Positions 35,001 to 42,957 of a stretch of 47,106 bases of DNA are shown here, in pieces. The notes under the pieces are model-generated. The model was given only the letters and a program-made list of their open reading frames with translations. It had not been told where the DNA came from and ran no database searches. Within the stretch, counting starts at the first letter, position 1; every line of letters starts with the position of its first letter. The stretch lies in assembly GCA_040880405.1 (NCBI GenBank), contig JBBDIM010000026.1, positions 1 to 47,106 on the forward strand, written 5' to 3'. The translations under genes and the position numbers were made by a program. The stretch comes from JBBDIM01 sp040880405. Its GTDB lineage: Bacteria; Planctomycetota; Planctomycetia; Pirellulales; Pirellulaceae.

Positions 35001-36312
35001 TGCCCGCCTGCATCACATCGGCCAACAGGCGAACTTCTTCTTCGGTGAATTGACCGGTGATATTTCCGCTACTGGAAATGTGGGCTCGGATCGCAGGGGC
35101 CGAGACGACGAATCCGTCCATCACGATGCCCATCTTCCGTTCGATTTTATTGTCCGAGATGTTTTGCCGGGTCAAGTTCCCCATTTTGATGGAGCCCTCG
35201 CCGGTCATTTCAAAAATAACCGCTCGGCCACCTCGCTCATCTCGCCCGACTCGGGCCGAGGAGAGATGCTTGCCTTGGACGCGATGCCCCTCTGGTTCCA
35301 TCTTCATCAGAACTTCCAGCGGTTCCCCTTCCAGGCCGCCTCGCACGAGATGGCCGTAGGGAGTGAGCATCGGCGTCCCGCCCGCTTGCCGAGCTTGAAA
35401 CGCGCCAGGGAAGAATCGATATTCTCCCTCTTCGTCCCGTTCGATTCGCACCCAACGTCCCATCCGGATGTTGTTGGAGCGACTGGTGACGTAGGGCAGG
35501 CCAACTTGGTTGGGGTCCTGGGCCCGGTTGATCAGGAGCTCATGATCGTTGGTGTTGGCCACCATCATGAACTCCAGAATCCCCGCCTTGGTGATTTTGT
35601 TTTTGATCAGATCCAACTCGGAAGATTCGGCGTCGGGGATAATCACCTCGACCTGATTGTTCCCATAGGGACGAATCATGACGTCGAGGGCACCGGCCGG
35701 GTTAATCCGCCGTTGAAGTTGGGTAATCAGGCGGGAAATGTCATCCGAACCGCCGCTCCGCGTGGTGGAATCGCTTTCTCCGTCGATTTCCTCCATCTCT
35801 TGGGTCGCTTCTTCGTCCACTTCGTAGACCAAGATCACACCGCCCTTGAGATCGATGCCGAACTTGGGTGGCCACCACAAGGAAACCACCACAATCCCGG
35901 TCACAACGGACGACAGCACGATTCCCAGACGCCAGCCATACTCAGGCAAACGAATCCCCCGAGCGATCATATTTCCCGCCACGTAGGGGACGACGATCAC
36001 CAGGATCAAAAAACCCAGGATATACGCGATTCGCATGTTTGCCTGAGTTGTGGTTTCCTCTTCCTCGGCGGGCGTGGGTTCCGCCATGTCCGAGGGCTGA
36101 TCGAGAGGGGCCGCCTCGGGGTCACCTTCAACTGGGTCACCCTCAGCCGGGGCGGCGGCATCTTCCTGTGCCATCGCCAGCGAGGCAAAAGGGAATCCGA
36201 CATCCAGTCCAGGCGTCCCTTGCCCTGTCCATCCTTGGAAGTCGAGTAGCGTACCCGCGATCAATAGCATCGACACCGCGAGCAGCGACCAAACCGTGCA
36301 ACTCTTTTGCAT
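32035..36312 (-). CDS. secDF: SecDF fusion protein, protein export accessory
   Basis: SecD and SecF pull exported proteins through SecYEG using the proton gradient; here both are one 1425-residue chain. The start ATG at 36310-36312 has GGAG 7 nt upstream. An extra N-terminal part has two or three hydrophobic segments and an acidic stretch (about 48-90). The SecD part shows GIDLKGG at 152-158 and GMAVDANVLIFERI in its membrane domain; the SecF part starts with DFRGGSS. Its periplasmic domain between the first and second SecF helices carries a roughly 275-residue Pro/Glu/Ala/Ser-rich insert (about 855-1130). The C-terminal membrane block ends with GYSLNDTIVVFDRIRE. It follows yajC by 148 bp. 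Confidence 0.93.
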   Translation of the reverse strand: MQKSCTVWSLLAVSMLLIAGTLLDFQGWTGQGTPGLDVGFPFASLAMAQEDAAAPAEGDPVEGDPEAAPLDQPSDMAEPTPAEEEETTTQANMRIAYILGFLILVIVVPYVAGNMIARGIRLPEYGWRLGIVLSSVVTGIVVVSLWWPPKFGIDLKGGVILVYEVDEEATQEMEEIDGESDSTTRSGGSDDISRLITQLQRRINPAGALDVMIRPYGNNQVEVIIPDAESSELDLIKNKITKAGILEFMMVANTNDHELLINRAQDPNQVGLPYVTSRSNNIRMGRWVRIERDEEGEYRFFPGAFQARQAGGTPMLTPYGHLVRGGLEGEPLEVLMKMEPEGHRVQGKHLSSARVGRDERGGRAVIFEMTGEGSIKMGNLTRQNISDNKIERKMGIVMDGFVVSAPAIRAHISSSGNITGQFTEEEVRLLADVMQAGNLPVSLRKEPISEQTISATLGDDTIRRGQVAIAVSLASVLLFMLVYYRVAGVLACISLLLNILFILGIMILISADLTLPGIAGLVLTVGMAVDANVLIFERIREELKIGSSLRMALVNGYGKAMSTIVDANLTTMITALILYRIGTDQVRGFAVTLFFGIVMSMFTAIFVSRTLFDIMERKRWIKSLSMAPSVSSLGFDFIGKRGIAAVCSIALLIVSLVAVGVRGREIFDIDFRGGSSIQIFLEEAMPIAEVRTRLSDELPDLALSAVTVPGLENRIYKVDTSLAGYGLLGTVVLTDRTGQTAEVDLSPAETLAEIIELLNGTELALTARPNVNEDAIVFQDTSDDGTGPMAVASGDDTNTARRLNIEFSSESERHETGRVPEGIEVVQREMERIFRDENGKSLLVMHSMNFAGLTPLAAPRDEEEPASEVETPGDAQLGAEPAATEDSQPESPEPDSSQPAESPEMEPMTPAEPMTEAPAPADEPSSSEPATTEPETPATPEPEKPQPETPEPETPEPAASESESAPMPEESSSEETDSPEPAPEEPMSEDSPEPAAPESEDQSRTNLQGLELLARSFWISQLMLVQEEGDQPPADSQPGESEGEPAPAEQPESQPEPMTEIAEPEAAESETPASETPASTEETSPDSPAEGESDPMPVDAAQPSGELDPLIPGLPMDEEPGAQFPGGQFPGLDQEEAAPSQSLRYRTESELSFDEPMTADALRSMIEQMADNLGYERPLVMLIDEEGRMVAPDSRVSLSNWKVRLSSDEEVSEAILSRLSSRMKSMPVWPSSSKIGSKVAGDMQTMALGALAFSLIGIIGYIWFRFQNVAFGLAAVVALVHDVIITLGAIALSYWLQHVFGFLMISDFKISLPVVAAFLTIIGYSLNDTIVVFDRIREVRGKNPQLTSEMVNFSINQTLGRTILTSLTTLIVVIILYTMGGEAIHAFAFALVVGVIVGTYSSVFVAAPTLLWMMNRKKRSTVQST

Positions 36313-36460
36313 CTCGAATCTCCGCACCCCAAATTTGCCGAAAGCGGCATAAACTCGGGGTGACTCAGAAAAGTAAAAAGGTGAATTATTGGGTTGTTCA
36401 ATCAAACAGCAACACGACGAAACGGGAGGGGGGAATTATGACGGGACGACTTGCGTCTCG

Positions 36461-36880
36461 CTAACTTCCCGAGCCAGTTATCTCCCGATCATCGGACGGA
36501 CTCTTTTCAGGTTGCTTGGCACTCTCAGCCGCAGCGGATTTGTCAGGTTTACCTACCGCGCCGAGGATCGCTCGCAAACGGACACGAATTTCCGCGCCGG
36601 TTTTGTCGTCGACTCGCAATACGACTTCTCCCAGGTCCTTCTTGATACTCACGATGGTTCCCAGGATGCCGCCGATCGTCTCGACGCGATCGTTCCGCTT
36701 CAGTTCCTCCAGCATCTTGCGGGCCTCGGCCTGCTTCCGCTGCTCGGGGCGAATCAACATGAAGTAAGCCAGAATGAAGATCGAAGTGATCGCCAGCAAG
36801 GTATACATATCGAAGAATCCACCCATACCCTCATTTTGGGCGAGCGGATTCAACGCGGGGCTGGACAGCCATTGGGGCAT
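36461..36880 (-). CDS. yajC: Preprotein translocase subunit YajC
   Basis: 139 residues from the ATG at 36878-36880. YajC is a small inner-membrane partner of SecDF. It has one membrane helix (about 25-43), then the family motif IRPEQRKQ (43-50) and the cytoplasmic domain with LKRNDRVETIGGILGTI. The tail (about 110-139) is charged and extended. It lies between tgt and secDF as in many bacteria. No Shine-Dalgarno is evident; longer in-frame starts upstream look like non-coding leader. Confidence 0.9.
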   Translation of the reverse strand: MPQWLSSPALNPLAQNEGMGGFFDMYTLLAITSIFILAYFMLIRPEQRKQAEARKMLEELKRNDRVETIGGILGTIVSIKKDLGEVVLRVDDKTGAEIRVRLRAILGAVGKPDKSAAAESAKQPEKSPSDDREITGSGS

Positions 36881-37113
36881 GGAGTGTTCGTTTCGACTTG
36901 AGGATTTCCGTGATTCGTGGCCGCCAATAGGACGGATTACCGATCCACAGGGCGGCCTGAGTTGACCCATTGTCGGCAAAGGTGGCAAGGTCAAACCGAT
37001 CATCATAAGGCGTTGCCAGCATAGCGGCAATAGCGGCAAAACCCGAATGATCCGCCCCGGTTGCGACGTTTTAGCCGCGTGCATCGCTTGACGTGGCACC
37101 CCAAACGACCCGG

Positions 37114-38271
37114 TTAGCCCGGCTGGCGACTCCCGGCCGACCAGCCTTCCATTTTCAGCTCGTAGTATCGCTCCAGCCGGTCCTCTTCAATGGCCTGCCG
37201 GGCCTCGCGCATGATCCGCTGGTAGTAGGTGAGATTATGCAGGGTAAGCAAAATCGGCCCTAGCATTTCCTTGGCCATAAACAGGTGACGCAGGTATCCC
37301 AAACTGACGCTACTGACTGCCGGATGCGACTCGGGATCTAGGGGTTCCGAGTCACACTGGTACTTGAGATTCCGCACACGCACGGTCCCCCGGTCGGTAA
37401 ACGCCAACGCGTTACGACCGTTTCGAGTCGGCATCACACAGTCGAACAGGTCGACACCGCGGCGAATCCCCTCTAGAAGGTCCTCAGGGCGTCCCACTCC
37501 CATCAGATACCGGGGACGATCCTCCGGCAGCAAAGGGCAAACGCCATCTAAAATCCGATACATCTCAGGCGGTGGCTCGCCGACACTCAGCCCACCGATC
37601 GCGTAGCCCGGGAAGTCGAGCTCGGCCAATTTTTCAGCACACTCGCGGCGGAGGTCGAGATCCAGCCCACCCTGCACGATGGCAAACTTGGCCTGATCTG
37701 GCCGCGTCGCCGCTTGCTTGCAGCGGTCGGCCCAGCGGATCGAGCGCTCCATCGCCTCACGGATGAGGGGGGGCTCATTTGGCAACGAAACCACGTGGTC
37801 CAAAACCATTGCGATATCGCTGCCGAGATTTTCCTGGATTTCGATGCTGCGTTCGGGGGTCAGTTCGATGCGGCTACCATCGATGTGCGAGCGAAAGACC
37901 GCCCCCTCTTCCGTGATTTTGGCCATTTTAGCGAGGCTAAAAATCTGGAAGCCGCCACTGTCGGTCAAAATAGGACCATCCCAGTTCATGAACCGGTGGA
38001 GGCCGCCGAGTTTGGCGACCACATCGTCCCCAGGGCGGAGCGACAAGTGATAGGTATTGCCCAGAACCATCTCCGCACCGGTCGAACGGACTTGGCTGAT
38101 CTCCAATCCTTTGATGGTCCCCTGGGTCCCCACCGGCATGAACGCGGGCGTCTGCACGACGCCATGCGGGGTGTGAAACCGCCCACGCCGAGCCCGATTA
38201 CCTTCGGCAGGACGGTCGGCCGATTCGTGGAGCCGCTCGTAGGTGAAAGGGGGGAGGGGCGTTTGGGACAA
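37114..38271 (-). CDS. tgt: tRNA-guanine transglycosylase, zinc-cysteine-less
   Basis: Exchanges G34 for preQ1 in tRNAs with GUN anticodons. Starts at a TTG with GGGAG 9 nt upstream; 385 residues, usual for the family. The base-exchange residues are present: D104 in ILTDSGGFQ and the nucleophile D277 in FDCVMPTRNGRNA, with VQGG at 199-202 and GYAIGGLSVGE at 222-232. In most bacterial Tgt proteins a CxCxxC motif after PLD binds zinc with a following histidine; here that stretch reads LDPESHPAVSSV (311-322), with none of the cysteines, although H329 remains. First gene of tgt-yajC-secDF. Function is probably retained, but the zinc site is gone. Confidence 0.9.
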   Translation of the reverse strand: MSQTPLPPFTYERLHESADRPAEGNRARRGRFHTPHGVVQTPAFMPVGTQGTIKGLEISQVRSTGAEMVLGNTYHLSLRPGDDVVAKLGGLHRFMNWDGPILTDSGGFQIFSLAKMAKITEEGAVFRSHIDGSRIELTPERSIEIQENLGSDIAMVLDHVVSLPNEPPLIREAMERSIRWADRCKQAATRPDQAKFAIVQGGLDLDLRRECAEKLAELDFPGYAIGGLSVGEPPPEMYRILDGVCPLLPEDRPRYLMGVGRPEDLLEGIRRGVDLFDCVMPTRNGRNALAFTDRGTVRVRNLKYQCDSEPLDPESHPAVSSVSLGYLRHLFMAKEMLGPILLTLHNLTYYQRIMREARQAIEEDRLERYYELKMEGWSAGSRQPG

Positions 38272-38319
38272 CGTACGATTCTCCCGGAAGCATCGTTAGT
38301 CAGGGGAGGGGACGATACT

Positions 38320-38452
38320 CGTAGCTACGCTTGCCAAAAGCGTGGGGGAAGTGCTCTCCCCACATCGCACTCGGGGCAAGCTCAACTCGAACTTCGCCCT
38401 AAGGGTAGGCCAAACCCGCAGTTCTCCCACGGTCTATGGAAGCGTAGCTACG
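38320..38452. repeat. 133-bp two-hairpin repeat (family C), copy C
   Basis: Longer version of the elements at 30515 and 30628. Both ends read CGTAGCTACGC/GCGTAGCTACG, an 11-bp perfect inverted repeat in which the base that is C in the other copies is T at both ends. It lies between the TPR/alpha-CTD gene stop (38479) and the tgt start. Confidence 0.8.
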
Positions 38453-38478
38453 TGAACTCTGGGTGTGGCCCCGGACCA

Positions 38479-39813
38479 CTAGTCCCCTCGCAGCTTGAGA
38501 CTGTACGAGGTGAGTTTCTCGCGGACTTCGTTGAGGCTGGTCACGCCGAAGTTTTTGCACTCCAGCAGTTCGTCGCCGGTCCGCCGAATCAATTCGCCGA
38601 TGGTCGAAATTCCCAGCCGAACCATGCACTTGCGGGCCCGCACCGACAGATTGAGTTCGGAAATTGGACGATCCAACAAGGCCTGTTCGTCGGGCGAGAG
38701 ACCGGAGATATCGATCGAGGGCTCGGCGATGGGCGAGTGCTTCTCGTTGGAAAACTGCCCCAATTCCAGCCCCTTGGACTGCAACATGTCGCGGATCTCA
38801 ACCAATGAGGTCTCGCCAAAGTTCTTACTCGCCAGCAGTTCCTGCTCGCTGCAACGGCACAGATCGCCCAGCGTCTGGATGCCCATCTTTTGCAGGCAGT
38901 TCCGACTTCGGACCGACAGCTCGAAATCGGTGACCGGAATGTTCAGCACTTGCTGCATCCGGTCCCGTTTCTTCTGCTCTTCCTCGTCGTAGAACATGTC
39001 GCTTGAGGCTTGGGCGTCCTTGAGGAACATCCGAGCGCGGAGGTCGTTCGGGTAGTAATCAAGGACCCGCTGATAACAGTGGCAGGCCCGATCGTACTCG
39101 CCACGGTCCTCGTGCAGGATGCCGAGGTTGATCAGCGTGCCAACGTGGGCCGGAAAGGCGGCCGCGGCGTTTTGATAGTAACCGAGGGCCTCGATATCGT
39201 TCCCACGGCGATCATTCTCCAGGGCTAGGCCAAACAGGGCACCGGCGTGGCTGGAATCGGATTCCACGGCCCGCTCGTACAAGGCGATCACTTCGGTGGG
39301 GTTGCCACCCAAAGCGGCGATGGTCGCGCCCCGTTGGTAGAGGTACTCGGCGGTCTGCTCGATCGGCCCGAACAAGTCGTCCAGCACCTTGAGTGCCTCC
39401 TCGATCCGCGCTGAGGTACGCAAGGCCTCGGCGATACCCAATTGGCAATCATCTTTGTTGTAGCCAGCCGTCTGCGACGACTGGTAACCTTGAATCGATT
39501 TGTCGTAATCTTGAAGGGCGAAATAGGCCTTCCCGAGATAGAAGTGCGCCAGAGCACCGCCATCGGCATTGGAAAGCGTTTCGACCGCGTGTCGGAATCG
39601 TCCCAGGATGTACTGACAAACACCCAACCGCACATTCGTCGCGGGAGAGCGTTCCTCGGCTTGCTGTTCTAGCTCGGCGACACTGTCGCGAAGCGTGGTA
39701 TAGCCGTTGTAGTCCTTACCGACATGTCGCCGAATTTGCCGAATTTCCTCCGGCCCAAACGTCGAATTGGTCAGCACCACACTCTTCAAATCAAAGTCGA
39801 GTCCCTGCACCAT
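38479..39813 (-). CDS. TPR protein with two tandem RNA polymerase alpha-CTD domains
   Basis: A 444-residue soluble protein. Residues about 55-268 hold around six TPR-like helical repeats (for example YLGKAYFALQDYDKSIQGY, LGILHEDRGEYDRACHCYQR). Then come two copies of the RNA polymerase alpha C-terminal domain at about 290-352 and 379-442. Copy 1 reads ELSVRSRNCL and NFGETSLVEI; copy 2 LNLSVRARKCM and NFGVTSLNEV. By alignment with E. coli alpha, the DNA-contacting R265, G296 and S299 are kept in both copies, N268 only in the first. There is no alpha N-terminal domain. It may bind UP-element-like DNA or transcription factors. ATG has AGAGGG upstream. The gene precedes tgt. I know similar proteins only from planctomycetes. 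Confidence 0.85.
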   Translation of the reverse strand: MVQGLDFDLKSVVLTNSTFGPEEIRQIRRHVGKDYNGYTTLRDSVAELEQQAEERSPATNVRLGVCQYILGRFRHAVETLSNADGGALAHFYLGKAYFALQDYDKSIQGYQSSQTAGYNKDDCQLGIAEALRTSARIEEALKVLDDLFGPIEQTAEYLYQRGATIAALGGNPTEVIALYERAVESDSSHAGALFGLALENDRRGNDIEALGYYQNAAAAFPAHVGTLINLGILHEDRGEYDRACHCYQRVLDYYPNDLRARMFLKDAQASSDMFYDEEEQKKRDRMQQVLNIPVTDFELSVRSRNCLQKMGIQTLGDLCRCSEQELLASKNFGETSLVEIRDMLQSKGLELGQFSNEKHSPIAEPSIDISGLSPDEQALLDRPISELNLSVRARKCMVRLGISTIGELIRRTGDELLECKNFGVTSLNEVREKLTSYSLKLRGD

Positions 39814-40004
39814 CTACCCTCTTACTCCTAAGGAGCACAGCGATTATGGGTGGCTCGGCGGCATAATACGTGCCAACCAAGCCAGGAAGAATTTGTCATT
39901 GCGATCGGTTCCAGAGGTATTACAGAGTCTCGCCCAAGCGATGCCCCATCTAACGACACCACTCCAGCAAAAATGAAAAGCCCATGACACGCCACGCAAG
40001 AAAG

Positions 40005-40078
40005 AGCCAGCGGCGAGAGTCGAACTCGCAACCCCAGCATTACGAATGCTGTGCTCTGCCAATTGAAGCTACGCTGGC
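40005..40078 (-). tRNA. tRNA-Thr (anticodon CGT)
   Basis: A 74-nt cloverleaf read on the minus strand: acceptor GCCAGCG/CGCTGGC, D arm GCTT..GAGC, anticodon stem CAGCA/TGCTG with loop TTCGTAA and anticodon CGT at 40042-40044, T arm GCGAG/CTCGC with loop TTCGACT, discriminator T. The CCA end is not encoded. It would read ACG codons. Confidence 0.95.
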
Positions 40079-40083
40079 ATCAA

Positions 40084-40100
40084 CACGAAAAATCTTCGTG
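40084..40100 (-). promoter_or_regulatory. Hairpin just upstream of tRNA-Thr
   Basis: CACGAA and TTCGTG form a 6-bp stem with a 5-nt loop, ending 5 bp before the tRNA 5' end. It lies between the candidate promoter and the tRNA and would be part of the precursor leader. Confidence 0.35.
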
Positions 40101-40112
40101 AAGAAACGTGTT

Positions 40113-40141
40113 AAGTTAAGCCGGTGGCCCGATTTCGTCAA
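40113..40141 (-). promoter_or_regulatory. Candidate promoter of tRNA-Thr
   Basis: On the minus strand TTGACG (40136-40141) is followed after 17 bp by TAACTT (40113-40118), about 35 bp before the tRNA. The -35 is good, the -10 poor. Confidence 0.4.
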
Positions 40142-40957
40142 GAGTGGGCAATCGGTTGAGACAGCGTTGGTTACGGCGAACTACCATCACGATAAACCAG
40201 AAAATCGGGCCAGAAATCAAACCCGAGAAAGCAGGTTGAGGGGCCATGCACCAACTTTGCCATCGCATGGAACGGTAGAAGCGACGCCGAGTGCGCCCCA
40301 ACGGGCAAGAAAAAAACGAGGGACCGCCATCGTACCAACACTTGCTGGTAAAGCTGAATCGTCAGGGGCAAGGCAAACCATTCAGCTCAAGTTCGATAGC
40401 GGCCCCACGGGCCAGCTTGTCGCTCCCTCCGAGGAAGCGACATTTACCCAAGATGCATTTCTCGGACCAATTGCAAAGAAAGTTCGCGATATTACGTAAG
40501 CCTATACAAAATAATGTGTTACGAAATCGGCACCTACGCCGGCATTAACCGATGATCCGTGGCCATGTTGCCTCCTGCAACAAACGAACGATACACACCC
40601 CTCGAAATAGCCGAATAATCCGCTTCGTTTTAGGACAAGTAACACAATATGTGACCTAAATAGTTGATAGTTATCTAGTTGCGACGTTTTAAGTAGCCGC
40701 AAAAGTGTTTCATTATGAGAATTCAGCGATGACTCACTTCGAACGGATCAAGAACGACTCGTCTCATATTGAAACGCCCCCCTCGGGAGATCGGCGGCGG
40801 GATAGCGCAGCTTGTCGTGACACTTCCAACCTTCCTGGGCCAAGTTTCGAAGTTCGGTTCCCCCCCTACTTTTCGATCCTCTCCCGGCTGGGTAACGTCA
40901 AAGCTCCCGATCATTTCGTCGATTCGGCTTTCCCGCGACTTTGCAACCCACGGCGAC
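40142..40957. other. Long intergenic region between tRNA-Thr and the lipid kinase gene
   Basis: About 800 bp without a gene I can support. The part around 40500-40740 is clearly AT-richer than its surroundings and may hold the lipid kinase promoter. A minus-strand frame ending at 40116 has one hydrophobic segment but no ribosome binding site or known domain. No repeat family of the window occurs here. Confidence 0.4.
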
Positions 40958-41905
40958 GTGTCTCAATCCATCGAAACGACGCTATTGAGTCGGCCAGCCT
41001 TGATTTGGGTTTATGTCAACCGCAAGGCGGGGGCCTTTAACTGGGATGCGGTCATTGCAGAGTTAATCGAGCGATTGCGGGCCGATGGTCATCAGGTTGA
41101 GCTCGAAAGCGACCCCGATCAATTCCTGGGTCGCTTGAAATCGCTCGATGCGCCGGGCGAACTTCCCGATCTGCTCATCTCGGCCGGAGGAGATGGAACG
41201 GCCGCAGCGCTCGTGAACTCCACGGCAGCGGAAATCCCGGTGGCGATCTTTCCCATCGGCACGGAAAACGTCTACGCCAAGTATCTCGGGATCACCACCT
41301 TTTTGGACGATTTTCTGGAGATGCTGCGTGCCGGTCGGACAATCCGTGTCGATCTCGGAAAGCTCAATGGACGGATGTTCCTCCTCATGTGCGGCAGCGG
41401 ATTCGACGCCCACGTGGTTCGTGAAGTTCACCGTAACCGCACCGGGCATATCACAAAGTTCCATTACGTCCCCTCGCTCCTGTGGCAGATGTTCCAGTAC
41501 GCATATCCCTTGCTGGATATTGAGATGGAACTGGAAGGAGGAGAGACATTCCGGACCGAAGGACGATGGTGCTTCGTGTTCAATATCGCGCGGTACGCCT
41601 TGAATATTCGGATGGCACCGGAGGCGCTGCCGGACGATGGACTGCTGGATGTCTGTGTCCTTAATCGAGGGGGCGTCTGGTCCTTGATAGGATATTCCTG
41701 GTCGGTCCTTTGGCGACGCTTGGGACAGCATCCACACGCCAAGGTCTATCGAGCCCGCAAGGTATCGATCCGCCCGCCAGAGGGGATCGAGATCCCGGTC
41801 CAGGTCGATGGCGATCCGGCAGGCCTCCTGCCGATCAACATCGAAGTTTTGCCGGGCGCGTTACGCCTGTTGGTTCCCGCGCGTTTTTCCGTGGCGACGG
41901 CGTAG
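40958..41905 (+). CDS. YegS/DAGK-like lipid kinase
   Basis: About 315 residues from the GTG at 40958; an in-frame TTG at 40769 would add 63 residues unlike the family, and no clear Shine-Dalgarno decides. Family members phosphorylate diacylglycerol, sphingoid or other lipids with ATP. Visible motifs are VNRKAG near the N-terminus, the nucleotide-binding ISAGGDGTAAALVNS, PIGTENVYAKYLG (usually GTxNDxA), and GSGFDAHVVREV. The C-terminal DDGLLDVCVLNRGG and VQVDGDPAG are also typical. The ND to EN change is minor. Substrate is unknown. kdsA follows on the same strand 141 bp downstream. Confidence 0.8.
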   Translation: MSQSIETTLLSRPALIWVYVNRKAGAFNWDAVIAELIERLRADGHQVELESDPDQFLGRLKSLDAPGELPDLLISAGGDGTAAALVNSTAAEIPVAIFPIGTENVYAKYLGITTFLDDFLEMLRAGRTIRVDLGKLNGRMFLLMCGSGFDAHVVREVHRNRTGHITKFHYVPSLLWQMFQYAYPLLDIEMELEGGETFRTEGRWCFVFNIARYALNIRMAPEALPDDGLLDVCVLNRGGVWSLIGYSWSVLWRRLGQHPHAKVYRARKVSIRPPEGIEIPVQVDGDPAGLLPINIEVLPGALRLLVPARFSVATA

Positions 41906-42046
41906 CTGACGCCGGTTTATTAAATGGGTACGGGCGGAGTTGCCTCGCTCGGTTTACAATCGGAAGGTAGTGCCCCCCATTCTCGATATCCCGATAGCTC
42001 AAGCGGAACCAACACGTTGCAAACTTCATCGACCCCTTCGCTCAAA

Positions 42047-42841
42047 ATGGATTGGAATGAGGCCGGCCTATTCACGGTGATTGCCGGTCCATGCGTTCTC
42101 ACGACCGATGCCATGTGTCTCGAAATCGCCGAGCACTTGGCCCGCCTGCAAGCCAGCTTGCCCATCCGGATGGTCTTCAAGGGTTCGTTCGACAAAGCGA
42201 ACCGCACCAGCATCGACTCGTTTCGAGGGGTTGGCCTGGAGGAAGGCTTGCGGATTCTGGAACTTGTCAAAGAGCGGACCGGCTTACCGGTCACGACCGA
42301 TATCCATGAGGCGAGTCAGGCCGCGGCGGTCGGTCAGGTTTGCGATATCCTGCAAATTCCCGCGTTCCTCGCGCGCCAAACCGATCTGCTGCTGGCGGCT
42401 GCCGCGACCGGCAAAACCGTGAATGTGAAAAAGGGTCAGTTCATGGCCCCGGGAGACATGCGGCACGTGGTTGCCAAGCTGCGGGCCGCGGGGGCGAATT
42501 CGATCATGTTGACCGAGCGGGGGACGTTTTTCGGTTACGGTCGGCTAGTAAACGACATGCGGAGCTTGGTCGAAATGCGGGAGTTGGGCGTCCCGGTGGT
42601 GTTCGACGCAACCCACAGTGTCCAGGAACCGGGAGGGCTGGGAGGCAAAACGGGGGGAAACCGCGAGATGGTCCTTCCCCTGGCCAAGGCGGCGGCCGCC
42701 GTGGGGATCGATGCCTTGTTTTTTGAGACTTATCCCAATCCCGATGATTCTCCCAGCGACGGACCGAATATGATTGCCCTAAAGGACTCCGAAGCCCTCA
42801 TCCAACGGATCCTGGCCATTCAAGCCGCCACCCAAGACTAA
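42047..42841 (+). CDS. kdsA: 3-deoxy-8-phosphooctulonate (KDO-8-P) synthase
   Basis: Condenses PEP and arabinose-5-phosphate to KDO-8-P, a precursor of the LPS inner core. The ATG at 42047 gives 264 residues and places the first strand (FTVIAGPCVL) a few residues from the N-terminus, as in the Aquifex enzyme; an ATG at 41924 adds 41 residues of low-complexity leader. Neither has a clear Shine-Dalgarno. Motifs are FKGSFDKANRTSIDSFRG, TTDIHEASQA, QIPAFLARQTDLL, NVKKGQFMAPGDM and DATHSVQEPGG. The cysteine in AGPC marks the metal-dependent class. Its presence argues for a lipopolysaccharide-bearing outer membrane. Confidence 0.93.
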   Translation: MDWNEAGLFTVIAGPCVLTTDAMCLEIAEHLARLQASLPIRMVFKGSFDKANRTSIDSFRGVGLEEGLRILELVKERTGLPVTTDIHEASQAAAVGQVCDILQIPAFLARQTDLLLAAAATGKTVNVKKGQFMAPGDMRHVVAKLRAAGANSIMLTERGTFFGYGRLVNDMRSLVEMRELGVPVVFDATHSVQEPGGLGGKTGGNREMVLPLAKAAAAVGIDALFFETYPNPDDSPSDGPNMIALKDSEALIQRILAIQAATQD

Positions 42842-42957
42842 CCTATTCCTCGATCCTTCGGCGATGCGCATTGACGCGGCGTCCGCAGCTCGCCGGCTAA
42901 TATCAAAAAAACTCCCCTCGCCGCTTATCCTTCGTTTCGAATCGAAAGCAGAACCAC

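Noticed and set aside
35050..36249. Plus-strand open frame of 399 codons
   Set aside because: It is antisense to the well-supported secDF gene and has a His/Arg/Pro-rich shadow composition.
40116..40301. 61-codon minus-strand frame with a hydrophobic segment upstream of tRNA-Thr
   Set aside because: It starts at a TTG without a ribosome binding site and has no recognisable family; a run of seven A/T upstream might hide a frameshift, but this cannot be supported.
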